From assembly GCA_963747595.1 (NCBI GenBank), contig CAVVFO010000002.1, positions 1,798,001 through 1,862,000 of the forward strand: a stretch of DNA of 64,000 nucleotides, read 5' to 3'. A model generated the notes under the pieces. The model had not been told where the DNA came from. It did not search any database and worked only from the letters and a program-made list of their open reading frames with translations. The number at the start of each line of letters is the position of its first letter. Positions within the stretch are counted from its first letter, which is position 1. A program made the position numbers and the translations under genes. The stretch comes from Oleiagrimonas sp963747595 (lineage in GTDB: Bacteria; Pseudomonadota; Gammaproteobacteria; Xanthomonadales; Rhodanobacteraceae). Positions 9,564 through 18,260 of the stretch are shown here, one piece after another.

Positions 9564-10574
9564 ATGAATGTAATGGTCACCGGCACCGCCGGCTTTATCG
9601 GCTCCCACGTGGTGCTCAGGCTGCTCGAGCGCGGCGACCGCGTCGTCGGCATCGACAATTTGAGCGACTACTACGACGTGAACCTGAAAAAGGCACGTCT
9701 GGCGCGCTTCATGGACCACCCCGGGTATACCCATATCGCGGCCGATCTGGCCGACCGGGCGGCAATGGAAGATGCCTTTGCCACACACAAGCCGCAACGC
9801 GTGATCAATCTGGCCGCGCAGGCCGGGGTGCGCTACGCCGCGGAGAACCCGCATGTCTACGTCTCCAGCAACGTCACCGGGTTCCTGCATATTCTCGAAG
9901 GATGCCGGCATCACGGCGTGGAACATCTGCTGTTCGCCTCCACCAGCTCGGTGTACGGCGCCAATACCGCCATGCCGTTTTCCGAGCACCAGTCCACCGA
10001 GCATCCGCTGACCCTGTACGCCGCATCCAAGAAAGCCAACGAGCAGATGGCGCACAGCTACGCGCACCTGTACGGCACTCCCTGCACGGGACTGCGCTTT
10101 TTCACCGTCTACGGTCCATGGGGCCGGCCGGACATGGCGCTGTTCATGTTCACCAGGGCGATCCTTGCGGACGAGCCGATCAAGGTCTTCAACCACGGCA
10201 GGCACAAGCGCAGCTTTACCTATGTCGACGACATCGTCGAGGGTGTGCTGCGCACGCTGGACACCGTGCCGGACCGGAATTCCCGCTGGGACGGCAAGGC
10301 GCCGGACCCGGCCAGCAGCGGCGTGGCCCCTTATCGCATCTACAACATCGGCAACGAGCAACCAGTCGAGCTGCTGCGTTACATCGAGGTGCTGGAGCAG
10401 TGCCTGGGTCGCAAGGCGCGCATGGACATGCTGCCGCTGCAGCCCGGAGACGTGCCCGCCACCGAGGCCGACATGTCCGAATTGATCGCGGCGGTCGGTT
10501 ACCGGCCACAGGTGTCGGTCGAAGAAGGCATCGAACGCTTCGTGCGCTGGTACCGGGACTTCTACGAGGTCTGA
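9564..10574 (+). CDS. NAD-dependent UDP-uronate 4-epimerase, CapI type
   Basis: 336 residues of the extended SDR family. NAD-binding motif GTAGFIGSHV is at the N-terminus. The DNLSDYYDVNLK segment marks the CapI/UDP-glucuronate 4-epimerase group. The catalytic serine lies in FASTSSVYG and the YxxxK in LYAASKKANEQMAHSY; the substrate loop is FFTVYGPWGRPDMALF. It would interconvert UDP-GlcA and UDP-GalA, or the N-acetylated uronates made by the upstream dehydrogenase. The ATG at 9564 gives the canonical mVTGtaGFIG start; the open frame extends upstream without family resemblance. No glycosyltransferase or export gene is next to the pair. Confidence 0.87.
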   Translation: MNVMVTGTAGFIGSHVVLRLLERGDRVVGIDNLSDYYDVNLKKARLARFMDHPGYTHIAADLADRAAMEDAFATHKPQRVINLAAQAGVRYAAENPHVYVSSNVTGFLHILEGCRHHGVEHLLFASTSSVYGANTAMPFSEHQSTEHPLTLYAASKKANEQMAHSYAHLYGTPCTGLRFFTVYGPWGRPDMALFMFTRAILADEPIKVFNHGRHKRSFTYVDDIVEGVLRTLDTVPDRNSRWDGKAPDPASSGVAPYRIYNIGNEQPVELLRYIEVLEQCLGRKARMDMLPLQPGDVPATEADMSELIAAVGYRPQVSVEEGIERFVRWYRDFYEV

Positions 10575-10807
10575 GAAGGCCGGAGCATGAGACGCGGACG
10601 GCAAGATGCGCCACCGGCGCCCGCGCGAACGCCATCCATGTGCGCGTGACCGGAGATCGCGAGCATGCCTGTGCGGCATGCCCGGCATGCGACCGCTTCA
10701 TGAACAGTGCATCCCGGTTGGGACTATCATGGAGGGTCTGACGCCATGTGCGGCCGCTTCCGCTTGCCGCCCTCAACGGCGCGTTCTGCATTGTTTCTGG
10801 AGGATCC

Positions 10808-12268
10808 ATGAGCGACGTCAAAGAAGCCCGCGTGCCGGATATCGGCGATTTCGATGGCGTGCCCGTTATCGAAGTACTGATCAAGTCCGGTGACACGGTA
10901 AAAAAAGACCAGAGTCTGGTCACCCTGGAATCGGACAAGGCCACCATGGAAGTGCCGGCCGCGTTTGCGGGCACGGTCAAGGAGGTCAAGGTCAGCGAGG
11001 GCGACGAGGTGGCCGAGGGCGCTGTCATTGCGCTGATCGAGGTCGACGACGAGGACGGCGGCAGCGATCGCGACAAGAGCGAAAAGAGCAGCAGCGATGC
11101 TGCCGAGGACGACGAGGCCGCCTCGGACGACACGGCGGATAAGCAAGAAAAGGATGACGCCGACGAAGATCAGGCGGACCAAGAAAAGGACGGCGATCAG
11201 GACCAGGGCGAGGACAGCACGGATGCATCGGGCCGCTCGGATGACGCGGACGAGGACCGCGGTGGCCGGGAGGAGACGTCCACATCGAAACGCGAAAGTG
11301 ATGCGGGCAGCAAGCGCACGCCTCCGGTGCCGTTCGATGCCAGCATCGTCATGCCGGACAAGGCGCCCTACGCCAGCCCCTCCGTGCGCGCCTTTGCCCG
11401 CGAGCTGGGCGTGGATGTGGGACAGGTCGAAGGCTCCGGGCGCAAGGGCCGCATCCTGCGCGAGGATGTCTCCAAGTACGTCAAGCACGCACTGGGCAGT
11501 GGCGCCAAGCCCATGGGCGGCGGTGGCGGTGGCGGGCGCGACCTGCTGCCCTGGCCCAAGGTCGATTTCAGCAAGTTCGGCGAGGTCGAGGAAAAGCCGC
11601 TCTCGCGCATCAAGAAGATCTCCGGCGCCAACCTGGCGCGCAACTGGGCGCTGATTCCGCACGTCACCCAGCACGACGAGGCCGACATCACCGAGATGGA
11701 GGCCTTCCGCAAGAAACTGGGGCAGGAGAACAAGGATCTGAAAGTCACGCCGCTGGTGTTCCAGATCAAGGCGGTGGTGGCGGCGCTGAAGGAGTTCCCG
11801 CAGTTCAACGTGTCGCTGGATGCCGCTGGCGAGACACTGACGTTCAAGAAGTACTTCAACATCGGCATCGCCGTGGATACGCCGGATGGCCTGGTGGTGC
11901 CGGTGATCCGGGATGCCGACACCAAGGGCCTGCTGGAGCTGGCGAAGGAGCTGGGTGAACTGTCGGGCAAGGCGCGCGACAAGAAGCTGAGCTCGGCGGA
12001 GATGAGCGGCGGCTGCTTCTCCATCTCGTCGCTGGGCGGCATCGGCGGCACGTCTTTCACGCCCATCGTCAATGCGCCGGAAGCGGCCATCCTGGGCGTG
12101 TCGCGCGCGCAGATGAAGCCGGTCTGGAACGGCGAGGAATTCCGCCCGCGGCTGATGCTGCCGCTGTCACTGTCCTACGACCATCGCGTCATCGATGGTG
12201 CCGATGCGGCGCGTTTTGCCGCCTATCTGGCGCGCATGCTGGGTGATATTCGACGGTTGTTGCTGTAA
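10808..12268 (+). CDS. aceF: Pyruvate dehydrogenase complex E2, dihydrolipoamide acetyltransferase
   Basis: 486 residues. One lipoyl domain at 1-80 with lipoylated K44 in LESDKATMEVP. A long acidic linker follows (about 82-170, mostly Asp, Glu, Lys, Ser) in place of the usual Ala/Pro linker. The E1/E3-binding domain is at about 178-215 (PYASPSVRAFARELG), and the catalytic domain ends in DHRVIDGADAARF with H459 and D463. It transfers acetyl from E1 to CoA in the cytoplasm. GGAGG lies 7 nt upstream of the ATG. The gene is followed by mscS and lpd on the same strand; aceE is 9 kb away on the other strand. With one lipoyl domain it is shorter than E. coli AceF, which has three. Confidence 0.96.
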   Translation: MSDVKEARVPDIGDFDGVPVIEVLIKSGDTVKKDQSLVTLESDKATMEVPAAFAGTVKEVKVSEGDEVAEGAVIALIEVDDEDGGSDRDKSEKSSSDAAEDDEAASDDTADKQEKDDADEDQADQEKDGDQDQGEDSTDASGRSDDADEDRGGREETSTSKRESDAGSKRTPPVPFDASIVMPDKAPYASPSVRAFARELGVDVGQVEGSGRKGRILREDVSKYVKHALGSGAKPMGGGGGGGRDLLPWPKVDFSKFGEVEEKPLSRIKKISGANLARNWALIPHVTQHDEADITEMEAFRKKLGQENKDLKVTPLVFQIKAVVAALKEFPQFNVSLDAAGETLTFKKYFNIGIAVDTPDGLVVPVIRDADTKGLLELAKELGELSGKARDKKLSSAEMSGGCFSISSLGGIGGTSFTPIVNAPEAAILGVSRAQMKPVWNGEEFRPRLMLPLSLSYDHRVIDGADAARFAAYLARMLGDIRRLLL

Positions 12269-12278
12269 CGGGGCATCG

Positions 12279-13361
12279 ATGACGCTGACGCTGGCATGGT
12301 TCGATTCCTCGGCCTCTTCGGGTACGCCGCGTGCGGTCACGCACGGGCTCGGACACGTCGGCGGATGGTTGAATGTGGGCTTCACTGTGGCTGGAGTCCA
12401 CATCACCATCGCCTCCATCCTCGCGGCAATACTGGTGTTTGTCGCGTTCCTGTTCGGCAGCCTTCTGCTGCGACGGGTGCTGCGCCGTTACGGCAGGCGC
12501 AACCGCCATATCAACCAGTCCACCATGTACACCGTGGAGCGCCTGCTGCACTACGTGTTGCTGGTCATCGGGCTGTTGTGGGCGCTGGGCCTGGCCGGCG
12601 TGCCGATGGAAAAGATGACCGTCTTCGCCGGCGCGCTGGGCGTCGGTCTGGGCTTCGGTTTGCAGGCCATATTCAACAATTTCATTTCCGGCCTGATCCT
12701 GCTGTTCGACCGCAGCCTCAAGGTCGGCGATTTCGTGGAACTGGCGTCCGGTGTCCATGGTCATGTCCGCGAGATCCGCATTCGCGCCACCTTGATCAGC
12801 ACCAATGACGACATTGATATCCTGGTACCCAATGCCGAGTTCGTGACCGGGCGGGTGGTTAACTGGACCCTGCGTGAAGTGGCGCGGCGACAGAAGATCC
12901 CCTTCTCCGTCGCCTATGGCACCGACAAGGAAATGGTGAAAAAGGCAGCACTGGAAGCCGCGGCGAACGTCCCCTTCACGCTCACGATGGACGGTGCGCG
13001 TGCGCCCCAGGTATGGCTGAGCACGTTCGGCGAGTCATCGCTGGATTTTCGCCTGGTGGTTTGGCTCAATGCCGAAGCGACGCGTCGCGTAGGCGCGGTG
13101 ACGGCGGCTTACAACTGGGCGTTGCATAGTGCGCTGGAGAAATATGGGATCCCGATTCCGTTCCCGCAGCGGGACCTGCATGTAAAAAGCTGGACACGCT
13201 CGCCGGGCCCGTCTCAGCCGGCACGTCCGGCCGACTCCGATCCGGATGCACTGGAAGGCAACGACGCAGCCCGCGACGTCGAGCGCGAAATTGCCGAGGA
13301 GAGCGCCGAACGCGCCACTTCGGCGACAAACAAAGACACAGGCGCGAACGGCGCACGCTGA
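12279..13361 (+). CDS. MscS-family mechanosensitive channel
   Basis: 360 residues. Three membrane helices lie in the first 145 residues; the third contains the MscS pore signature AGALGVGLGFGLQAIFNNFI followed by SGLILLFDRSLKVGDFVEL, which starts the beta domain. The cytoplasmic vestibule continues through VPNAEFVTGRVVNW. The last 50 residues are Pro/Asp/Glu rich and probably disordered. It would release solutes on hypo-osmotic shock. It starts 10 nt after the aceF stop and ends 34 nt before lpd, so it sits inside the pdh operon, an unusual place. The ATG at 12279 follows a GGGG box. Confidence 0.9.
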   Translation: MTLTLAWFDSSASSGTPRAVTHGLGHVGGWLNVGFTVAGVHITIASILAAILVFVAFLFGSLLLRRVLRRYGRRNRHINQSTMYTVERLLHYVLLVIGLLWALGLAGVPMEKMTVFAGALGVGLGFGLQAIFNNFISGLILLFDRSLKVGDFVELASGVHGHVREIRIRATLISTNDDIDILVPNAEFVTGRVVNWTLREVARRQKIPFSVAYGTDKEMVKKAALEAAANVPFTLTMDGARAPQVWLSTFGESSLDFRLVVWLNAEATRRVGAVTAAYNWALHSALEKYGIPIPFPQRDLHVKSWTRSPGPSQPARPADSDPDALEGNDAARDVEREIAEESAERATSATNKDTGANGAR

Positions 13362-13380
13362 CGTTCGCAGAATTTTTTTT
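13344..13380 (+). terminator. Possible intrinsic terminator or attenuator between mscS and lpd
   Basis: A perfect 7-bp stem (GCGAACG at 13344-13350 and CGTTCGC at 13362-13368, 11-nt loop) is followed after four bases by eight T residues (13373-13380). It spans the mscS stop codon and ends 15 nt before the lpd ATG. The stem is short, so termination would be partial. Confidence 0.4.
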
Positions 13381-13395
13381 GCAAGGATTCAAAAC

Positions 13396-15321
13396 ATGGC
13401 AAAGACCGTTGAAATCAAGGTGCCGGACATTGGTGACTTCGACAACGTGCCGGTGATCGAGGTCCTGGTCAAATCCGGCGACACGGTGAAAAAGGAACAA
13501 AGCCTGATCACCCTGGAATCGGACAAGGCGACGATGGAAGTCCCCTCGTCCGCCGCCGGCACCGTCAAGGAGGTGAAAGTCTCCGAGGGCGACGAAGTCG
13601 CCCAGGGCACGGTCATCGCCATTCTGGAGGCCGACGAAGCCTCGGACGACGATGATGATGACGCAGGCGATGCCAAGGACAAGGGCGGCGATGCTGACAA
13701 CGGTGCGGACAAAAAAGGCCGCGCCGAAGAAAAGTCCGCGAAGAACGACAAGGACAAGAAGGACAAAGACCAGAAGAAGGACAAGGATGGCACCAGCACC
13801 GGCAACGGTGACAGCGGCAAAGACGCCGGCGCCGGCAAGCAAGACAGCGCGGCGGACGGCGGGGACACGCCTGCGCCGGATGCCGCGAAAGACAGCGGTC
13901 GCAAGGCGGACGTGGAGTGCGAGGTCCTGGTGCTCGGCTCCGGCCCCGGCGGCTACACCGCGGCTTTCCGTGCCGCCGACCTGGATTGCGACACCGTGCT
14001 GGTGGAGCGTTACCAGAGCCTGGGTGGCGTCTGCCTCAACGTCGGCTGCATACCCTCCAAGGCGCTGCTGCACACCGCCGAGATGATCGACGGCGCCGCT
14101 GCGATGAGCGCCCACGGCGTGACGTTCGGCGAACCCAAGATCGATCTGGACAAGCTGCGCGAGTTCAAGAACAGCGCCGTGAACAAGCTCACCGGCGGCC
14201 TCGACACCATGGCGAAAAAGCGCGATGTGCGCACCGTCACCGGGGAGGCGCGCTTCATCTCCGCGCACGAGCTGGAGGTTCAGGGCAACGACGGCACCAC
14301 GCTGATCCGCTTCGAAAAAGCCATCATCGCCGCGGGCTCGCAGTCAGTGAAGCTGCCCATGTTTCCGTGGGACGACGACCGCGTGATGGATTCGACGCGG
14401 GCACTGGAACTCCAGGAGATTCCGCAGAAATTGCTGGTCGTCGGCGGCGGCATCATCGGCCTGGAACTGGCATGTGTCTATGCCTCGCTGGGCAGCGAGG
14501 TGACGGTGGTGGAGCTGATGGACCAGCTGATGCCCGGTGCCGACAAGGACCTGGTCAAGCCGCTGGCGACGCGCATCGGCAAGCGCTACAAGGGCATTCA
14601 CCTGAAGACCAAGGTGGTGGAGGCCAAGGCACAGAAGAACGGCATAAAGGTGGATTTCGAAGGCGAGTCGGAACCGGACACGAAAATCTTCGACCGCGTG
14701 CTGGTGTCCGTGGGCCGCGCGCCCAACGGCGGCAACATCGGCGCCGACAAGGCCGGCGTGAAAGTGACCGAGAGCGGGTTCATCCCGGTGGACCGGCAGA
14801 TGCGTACCAACGTGGAGCACATCTTTGCCATCGGCGATCTGGTCGGTCAGCCCATGCTGGCGCACAAAGCCACGCACGAGGGCAAGGTGGCCGCCGAGGT
14901 CTGCGCGGGGCAGAAGAGCCAGTTCGATGCGCGTGTGGTGCCGTCGGTGGCCTATACCGATCCCGAGGTGGCATGGGTCGGTGTCACAGAGCGCGAAGCC
15001 AGGGAGAAGGATCTGGACATCGGCGTGGGCAAATTCCCCTGGGCCGCGTCCGGCCGTGCCATCGGCATGGATCGCACCGAGGGCTTCACCAAGCTGATCT
15101 TCGACCAGAAGACCGAGCGCATCATCGGCGCCGGCATCGTCGGCGTGCACGCGGGTGATCTCATCAGCGAACTGGCGCTGGCCATCGAGATGGGTTGCGA
15201 AGCCGCCGATATCGGCCTGACCGTGCATCCGCACCCCACGTTGAGCGAGTCGGTGGGCATGGCCGCCGAAGTCTTCGAGGGCACCATCACCGACCTGTAT
15301 CTGCCGAAGAAGAAAAAGTAG
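13396..15321 (+). CDS. lpdA: Dihydrolipoyl dehydrogenase (E3) with N-terminal lipoyl domain
   Basis: 641 residues. Residues 1-80 are a lipoyl domain almost the same as that of AceF, with K44 as the lipoylation site. Residues 81-165 are a very polar linker (an Asp run, then Lys/Asp repeats, then Gly/Ser/Asp). The rest is a flavoprotein disulfide reductase: FAD motif GSGPGGYTAAFRAAD, redox pair C213/C218 in GGVCLNVGCIPSK, NAD motif GGGIIGLELA, second FAD motif FAIGDLV and C-terminal HPHPTLSES, whose histidine is the catalytic base. It reoxidises lipoyl groups of the pyruvate dehydrogenase complex. Lipoyl-bearing E3 is known from Neisseria (p64k) and other proteobacteria. An AAGGA box precedes the ATG. 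Confidence 0.96.
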   Translation: MAKTVEIKVPDIGDFDNVPVIEVLVKSGDTVKKEQSLITLESDKATMEVPSSAAGTVKEVKVSEGDEVAQGTVIAILEADEASDDDDDDAGDAKDKGGDADNGADKKGRAEEKSAKNDKDKKDKDQKKDKDGTSTGNGDSGKDAGAGKQDSAADGGDTPAPDAAKDSGRKADVECEVLVLGSGPGGYTAAFRAADLDCDTVLVERYQSLGGVCLNVGCIPSKALLHTAEMIDGAAAMSAHGVTFGEPKIDLDKLREFKNSAVNKLTGGLDTMAKKRDVRTVTGEARFISAHELEVQGNDGTTLIRFEKAIIAAGSQSVKLPMFPWDDDRVMDSTRALELQEIPQKLLVVGGGIIGLELACVYASLGSEVTVVELMDQLMPGADKDLVKPLATRIGKRYKGIHLKTKVVEAKAQKNGIKVDFEGESEPDTKIFDRVLVSVGRAPNGGNIGADKAGVKVTESGFIPVDRQMRTNVEHIFAIGDLVGQPMLAHKATHEGKVAAEVCAGQKSQFDARVVPSVAYTDPEVAWVGVTEREAREKDLDIGVGKFPWAASGRAIGMDRTEGFTKLIFDQKTERIIGAGIVGVHAGDLISELALAIEMGCEAADIGLTVHPHPTLSESVGMAAEVFEGTITDLYLPKKKK

Positions 15322-15347
15322 ACGCAGCGCAGCGCGTAGGTACCGTC

Positions 15348-16256
15348 ATGTTCGTGACCACCCCCGATGCCTTTCTGGAAGCCTGTGAACGGTTGACGCC
15401 GCAGCCCGGCGTGCCAGTGACTGCACGCGCCGCGTTTCTGGTGGCGCCTTCTGAATTTCAGCTGGCGCACGAATCGGCGCGTGACAACCGCTACATGGAT
15501 CTGGCCGATGCACCGGACCCGCAGCTGGCGCTTGTGCAGCATGCCGAGCTGGCCGGTGCGCTGCGTCATGACCTGCCCGTCATCACGTTTCCCGGCGATC
15601 CGGCCTGTCCGGATGGGCTGTTTCCCAACAACGCGTTCGCCACCCGCCGCGGTCGCCTGATCGTGGGACGCATGCGTCATCCCGTGCGCCAGCGCGAGGC
15701 GGCGCGCAGCGACATCCGCGGTTTCTTTCGCGACCTGCTGGGCTACGAGGTCGTGGAGCTGGATGAGGGCGTGGCCGAACTGACCGGAGCACTGGTCATC
15801 GACCATGCCCGCGGCATCGGCTACTGCGGTCTGTCCGAGCGCTGCGACGAGGCGGGTGCACGCGCCATGCACGAGGCATTCGGCCTGCGCCTGACATACT
15901 GTTTCCGTCTGGCACCGCAGGAGTACCACACCAACGTGGTCATGGCGATGCTGGCCGGACGCGGCGTGCTGCTGTGCGAGTCGGGCTTTGCCGACCCGGC
16001 AACAGCGCGCGCCATCGCCCGCGTCTACGGCGATCACGTCCTGTGGTTCACGCCACAACAAAAGGCCGACTTCGCGCTCAACGCCATCACGCTGGGACAG
16101 GAACGCATCTGGCTGAGCCGCCGCGGTGCTGACGCGCTGACCGACGCGCAGCGTCATGCGCTGGATGACTGGGGCTTCGAGGTCGCCAGCGTGGACCTGA
16201 GCGAGATCGAAAAGGGTGGCGGCAGCCTGCGCTGCTGCGTGGCGGAAATTTTCTGA
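15348..16256 (+). CDS. Amidinotransferase-fold hydrolase, CtlX/arginine-deiminase-like
   Basis: 302 residues of the guanidine-modifying superfamily. The N-terminal half has PDGLFPNNAFATRRGRLIVG; this segment is typical of CtlX-type enzymes. The central histidine is in EYHTNVVMAML, and the C-terminal cysteine is in the GGGSLRC-CVAEIF ending that supplies the nucleophile in this family. It probably hydrolyses citrulline, arginine or a methylated guanidine; the exact substrate is not readable. It starts 26 nt after lpd and may be the last gene of that operon. The ATG at 15348 begins the recognisable domain; the frame remains open further upstream inside lpd. Confidence 0.78.
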   Translation: MFVTTPDAFLEACERLTPQPGVPVTARAAFLVAPSEFQLAHESARDNRYMDLADAPDPQLALVQHAELAGALRHDLPVITFPGDPACPDGLFPNNAFATRRGRLIVGRMRHPVRQREAARSDIRGFFRDLLGYEVVELDEGVAELTGALVIDHARGIGYCGLSERCDEAGARAMHEAFGLRLTYCFRLAPQEYHTNVVMAMLAGRGVLLCESGFADPATARAIARVYGDHVLWFTPQQKADFALNAITLGQERIWLSRRGADALTDAQRHALDDWGFEVASVDLSEIEKGGGSLRCCVAEIF

Positions 16257-16404
16257 CGGCATGTCGCCCGCGCCGAAGGCGGCCCACGGAGGACCTCCTC
16301 CTGTCGCAGGGTGGATCAATCCACAAGGGGACTTCCTTCGGTCGGGAGCAACGCGACGACTGCGCCGCAGGAGCGGCGCGAACGACGGAGTCGGCCCGAA
16401 GGGC

Positions 16405-16504
16405 GTAGGGCAGGAGCCCGTAGTCATCCGCCTGCTTGCCGGAAACGATGCCGACTTCGCGCAAGCAGGCGGCTCCGTCACTGGCGTTCCTTGAGCCGCC
16501 CTAC
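16405..16504. repeat. Intergenic inverted repeat, copy A (left arm decayed)
   Basis: The right arm is intact: GCAAGCAGGCGGCTCCGTCA, then GGCGTTCCTTGAGCCGCCCTAC ending at 16504. The inner left arm (ATCCGCCTGCTTGC at 16427-16440) pairs with it, but the outer left arm is altered. Pieces resembling the missing outer left arm (AGGGTGGATCAA at about 16309 and GAGCAACGCGACGA at about 16347) lie 60-100 nt further upstream, as if it had been split by added DNA. It lies between the amidinotransferase-fold gene and the esterase gene. Confidence 0.75.
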
Positions 16505-16539
16505 CCCGCGCCACGGATGCAAACTGCTAGCATCGGTGC

Positions 16540-18180
16540 ATGCACATCCCGTCCCTCCGTTCCCCCGCCTTGCGGCACGCCTGCGTAGCCACGTTCGCAC
16601 TGTTGCTGTTGCTTGTTGCAGGATCCGCAACCGCCGGTGACACGCCGCGCATCTCCATCCGCTTCAGCGAGTCGGCGCGCGCCAAGCCGATCACCGGTCG
16701 CGTTTATGTGGCCATCAGTCGCACGAACCGGAAATCGCCGATCCAGCAAACCGGCCCGACCGGCGTGCCGTTGTTCGGCCACGATGTGCAGCAGCTCAAA
16801 CCCGGCCAGCAGGCCACCATCGACGCCGGCGATTTCGGTGCCCCGGTGGCGAGCCTTGCCGACCTGCCGGCCGGCGACTACTGGATGCAGCCGTTCGTCA
16901 ATATCTACACCCGTTTCAAGCGTGCCGATGGCCACACGGTCTGGCTGCACATGGATCACTGGGAAGGGCAGGACTGGAAGCGCTCGCCGGGCAACCTCTT
17001 TGGCAAGCCCGTGAAGGTGCATTTCGACCCACATGCGACCACCCCGATCAAGCTGGTCGCCGACACGGTGATCCCGCCGGTCAAGGTGCCCAAAGACACG
17101 CGCTACGTGAAGCGCTTCCGCATCAAGAGCGCGATCCTGAGTCGCTGGTGGGGGCATCCGATCCATTTCGGCGCCACCGTACTGCTGCCGAAAGGATATG
17201 CCAGCCATCCCGATGAGCATTATCCGATCATCTATGAAGAGGGCCATTTCTCGTTGCGCGCGCCCATGGGCTTCGACCGCAAGAACGCGAAATTCCGCAG
17301 CTACTGGCTTGCCGACCACACGCCGCGGGTGATCGTGGTCACGCTGCAGCACCCGTCGCCGTATTACGACGACTCCTACGCGGTGAACTCGGCCAATGAC
17401 GGACCGTACGGCGATGCCATCCAGACCGAGCTGATTCCGGCCATCGAAAAGCGCTTCCGCACCATCGACAAGCCGTGGGCGCGCATCCTTACCGGTGGCT
17501 CGACGGGCGGCTGGATCGCGGTGGCGCTGCAGGTGTTTCACCCGGGATTCTACGGCGGCAGCTTCGCCGAGTGCCCGGACTCGCTGGATTTCCGCTATCA
17601 CCAGATCGTCGATATCTACAAAGACCGCAACGCCTACTACATGCAGCACGGTTGGGTGCGGGTGGAACGCCCGGACACGCGCAAGACGGACGGCAACATC
17701 ACCTCGATGATGAAGGACGAAAACCGGTACGAGCTGGCCGTGGGCAATCATTCCCGCTCCGGCGGACAATGGGATATCTGGGAGGCGACGTTCGGCCCGG
17801 TGGGCAAGGAGGGTTATCCGCAGCGCATCTGGAACAAGCGCAGCGGCGTGATCGATCATCAGGTGGCCGCGTACTGGAAGCAGCATTTCGACATGCGCCA
17901 CATCCTGCAGTCGCACTGGTCCACGCTGGGCCCGCAGATCAGCGACAAGCTGCACATCTACGTGGGCGACATGGACACCTATTACCTCAACATGGGCGTG
18001 CGCAGGATGGATGCGTTCCTGAAGCAGGCGCGTCATCCACGCTTCCGCGGCAGCGTGACCTTCAAGCCCATGAAGCCGCATTGCTGGGGGCCGCGCGGCG
18101 GTGATCTGGTCGACCGCATGGTGGACTATCTCGATGCGCATGCGCCCGCCGGTGCCGACCAGCGCAGCTGGCGCTACTGA
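16540..18180 (+). CDS. Secreted alpha/beta-hydrolase esterase (esterase D-like)
   Basis: 546 residues. A signal peptide ends near GSATAGDT. The first about 180 mature residues form a beta-rich domain; the hydrolase core follows, with the nucleophile serine in LTGGSTGGWIAV, acid and base candidates in GDMDTYYLN and MKPHCWG, and the oxyanion region near YPIIYEEGHFS. It resembles putative esterases of the PF00756 class seen beside polysaccharide-degrading genes; ester release from plant glycans is a reasonable guess, not shown. It is followed after 80 nt by a secreted GH43-like gene on the same strand, so the pair probably works outside the cytoplasmic membrane on the same polymer. Confidence 0.75.
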   Translation: MHIPSLRSPALRHACVATFALLLLLVAGSATAGDTPRISIRFSESARAKPITGRVYVAISRTNRKSPIQQTGPTGVPLFGHDVQQLKPGQQATIDAGDFGAPVASLADLPAGDYWMQPFVNIYTRFKRADGHTVWLHMDHWEGQDWKRSPGNLFGKPVKVHFDPHATTPIKLVADTVIPPVKVPKDTRYVKRFRIKSAILSRWWGHPIHFGATVLLPKGYASHPDEHYPIIYEEGHFSLRAPMGFDRKNAKFRSYWLADHTPRVIVVTLQHPSPYYDDSYAVNSANDGPYGDAIQTELIPAIEKRFRTIDKPWARILTGGSTGGWIAVALQVFHPGFYGGSFAECPDSLDFRYHQIVDIYKDRNAYYMQHGWVRVERPDTRKTDGNITSMMKDENRYELAVGNHSRSGGQWDIWEATFGPVGKEGYPQRIWNKRSGVIDHQVAAYWKQHFDMRHILQSHWSTLGPQISDKLHIYVGDMDTYYLNMGVRRMDAFLKQARHPRFRGSVTFKPMKPHCWGPRGGDLVDRMVDYLDAHAPAGADQRSWRY

Positions 18181-18260
18181 GCGCGAGGGCGCGGCTGTGC
18201 GCCCTCCATTACCTTTCCCTTCATGGCCACGGAGCGGCCGACGACCTGCAGAGACGTTTC

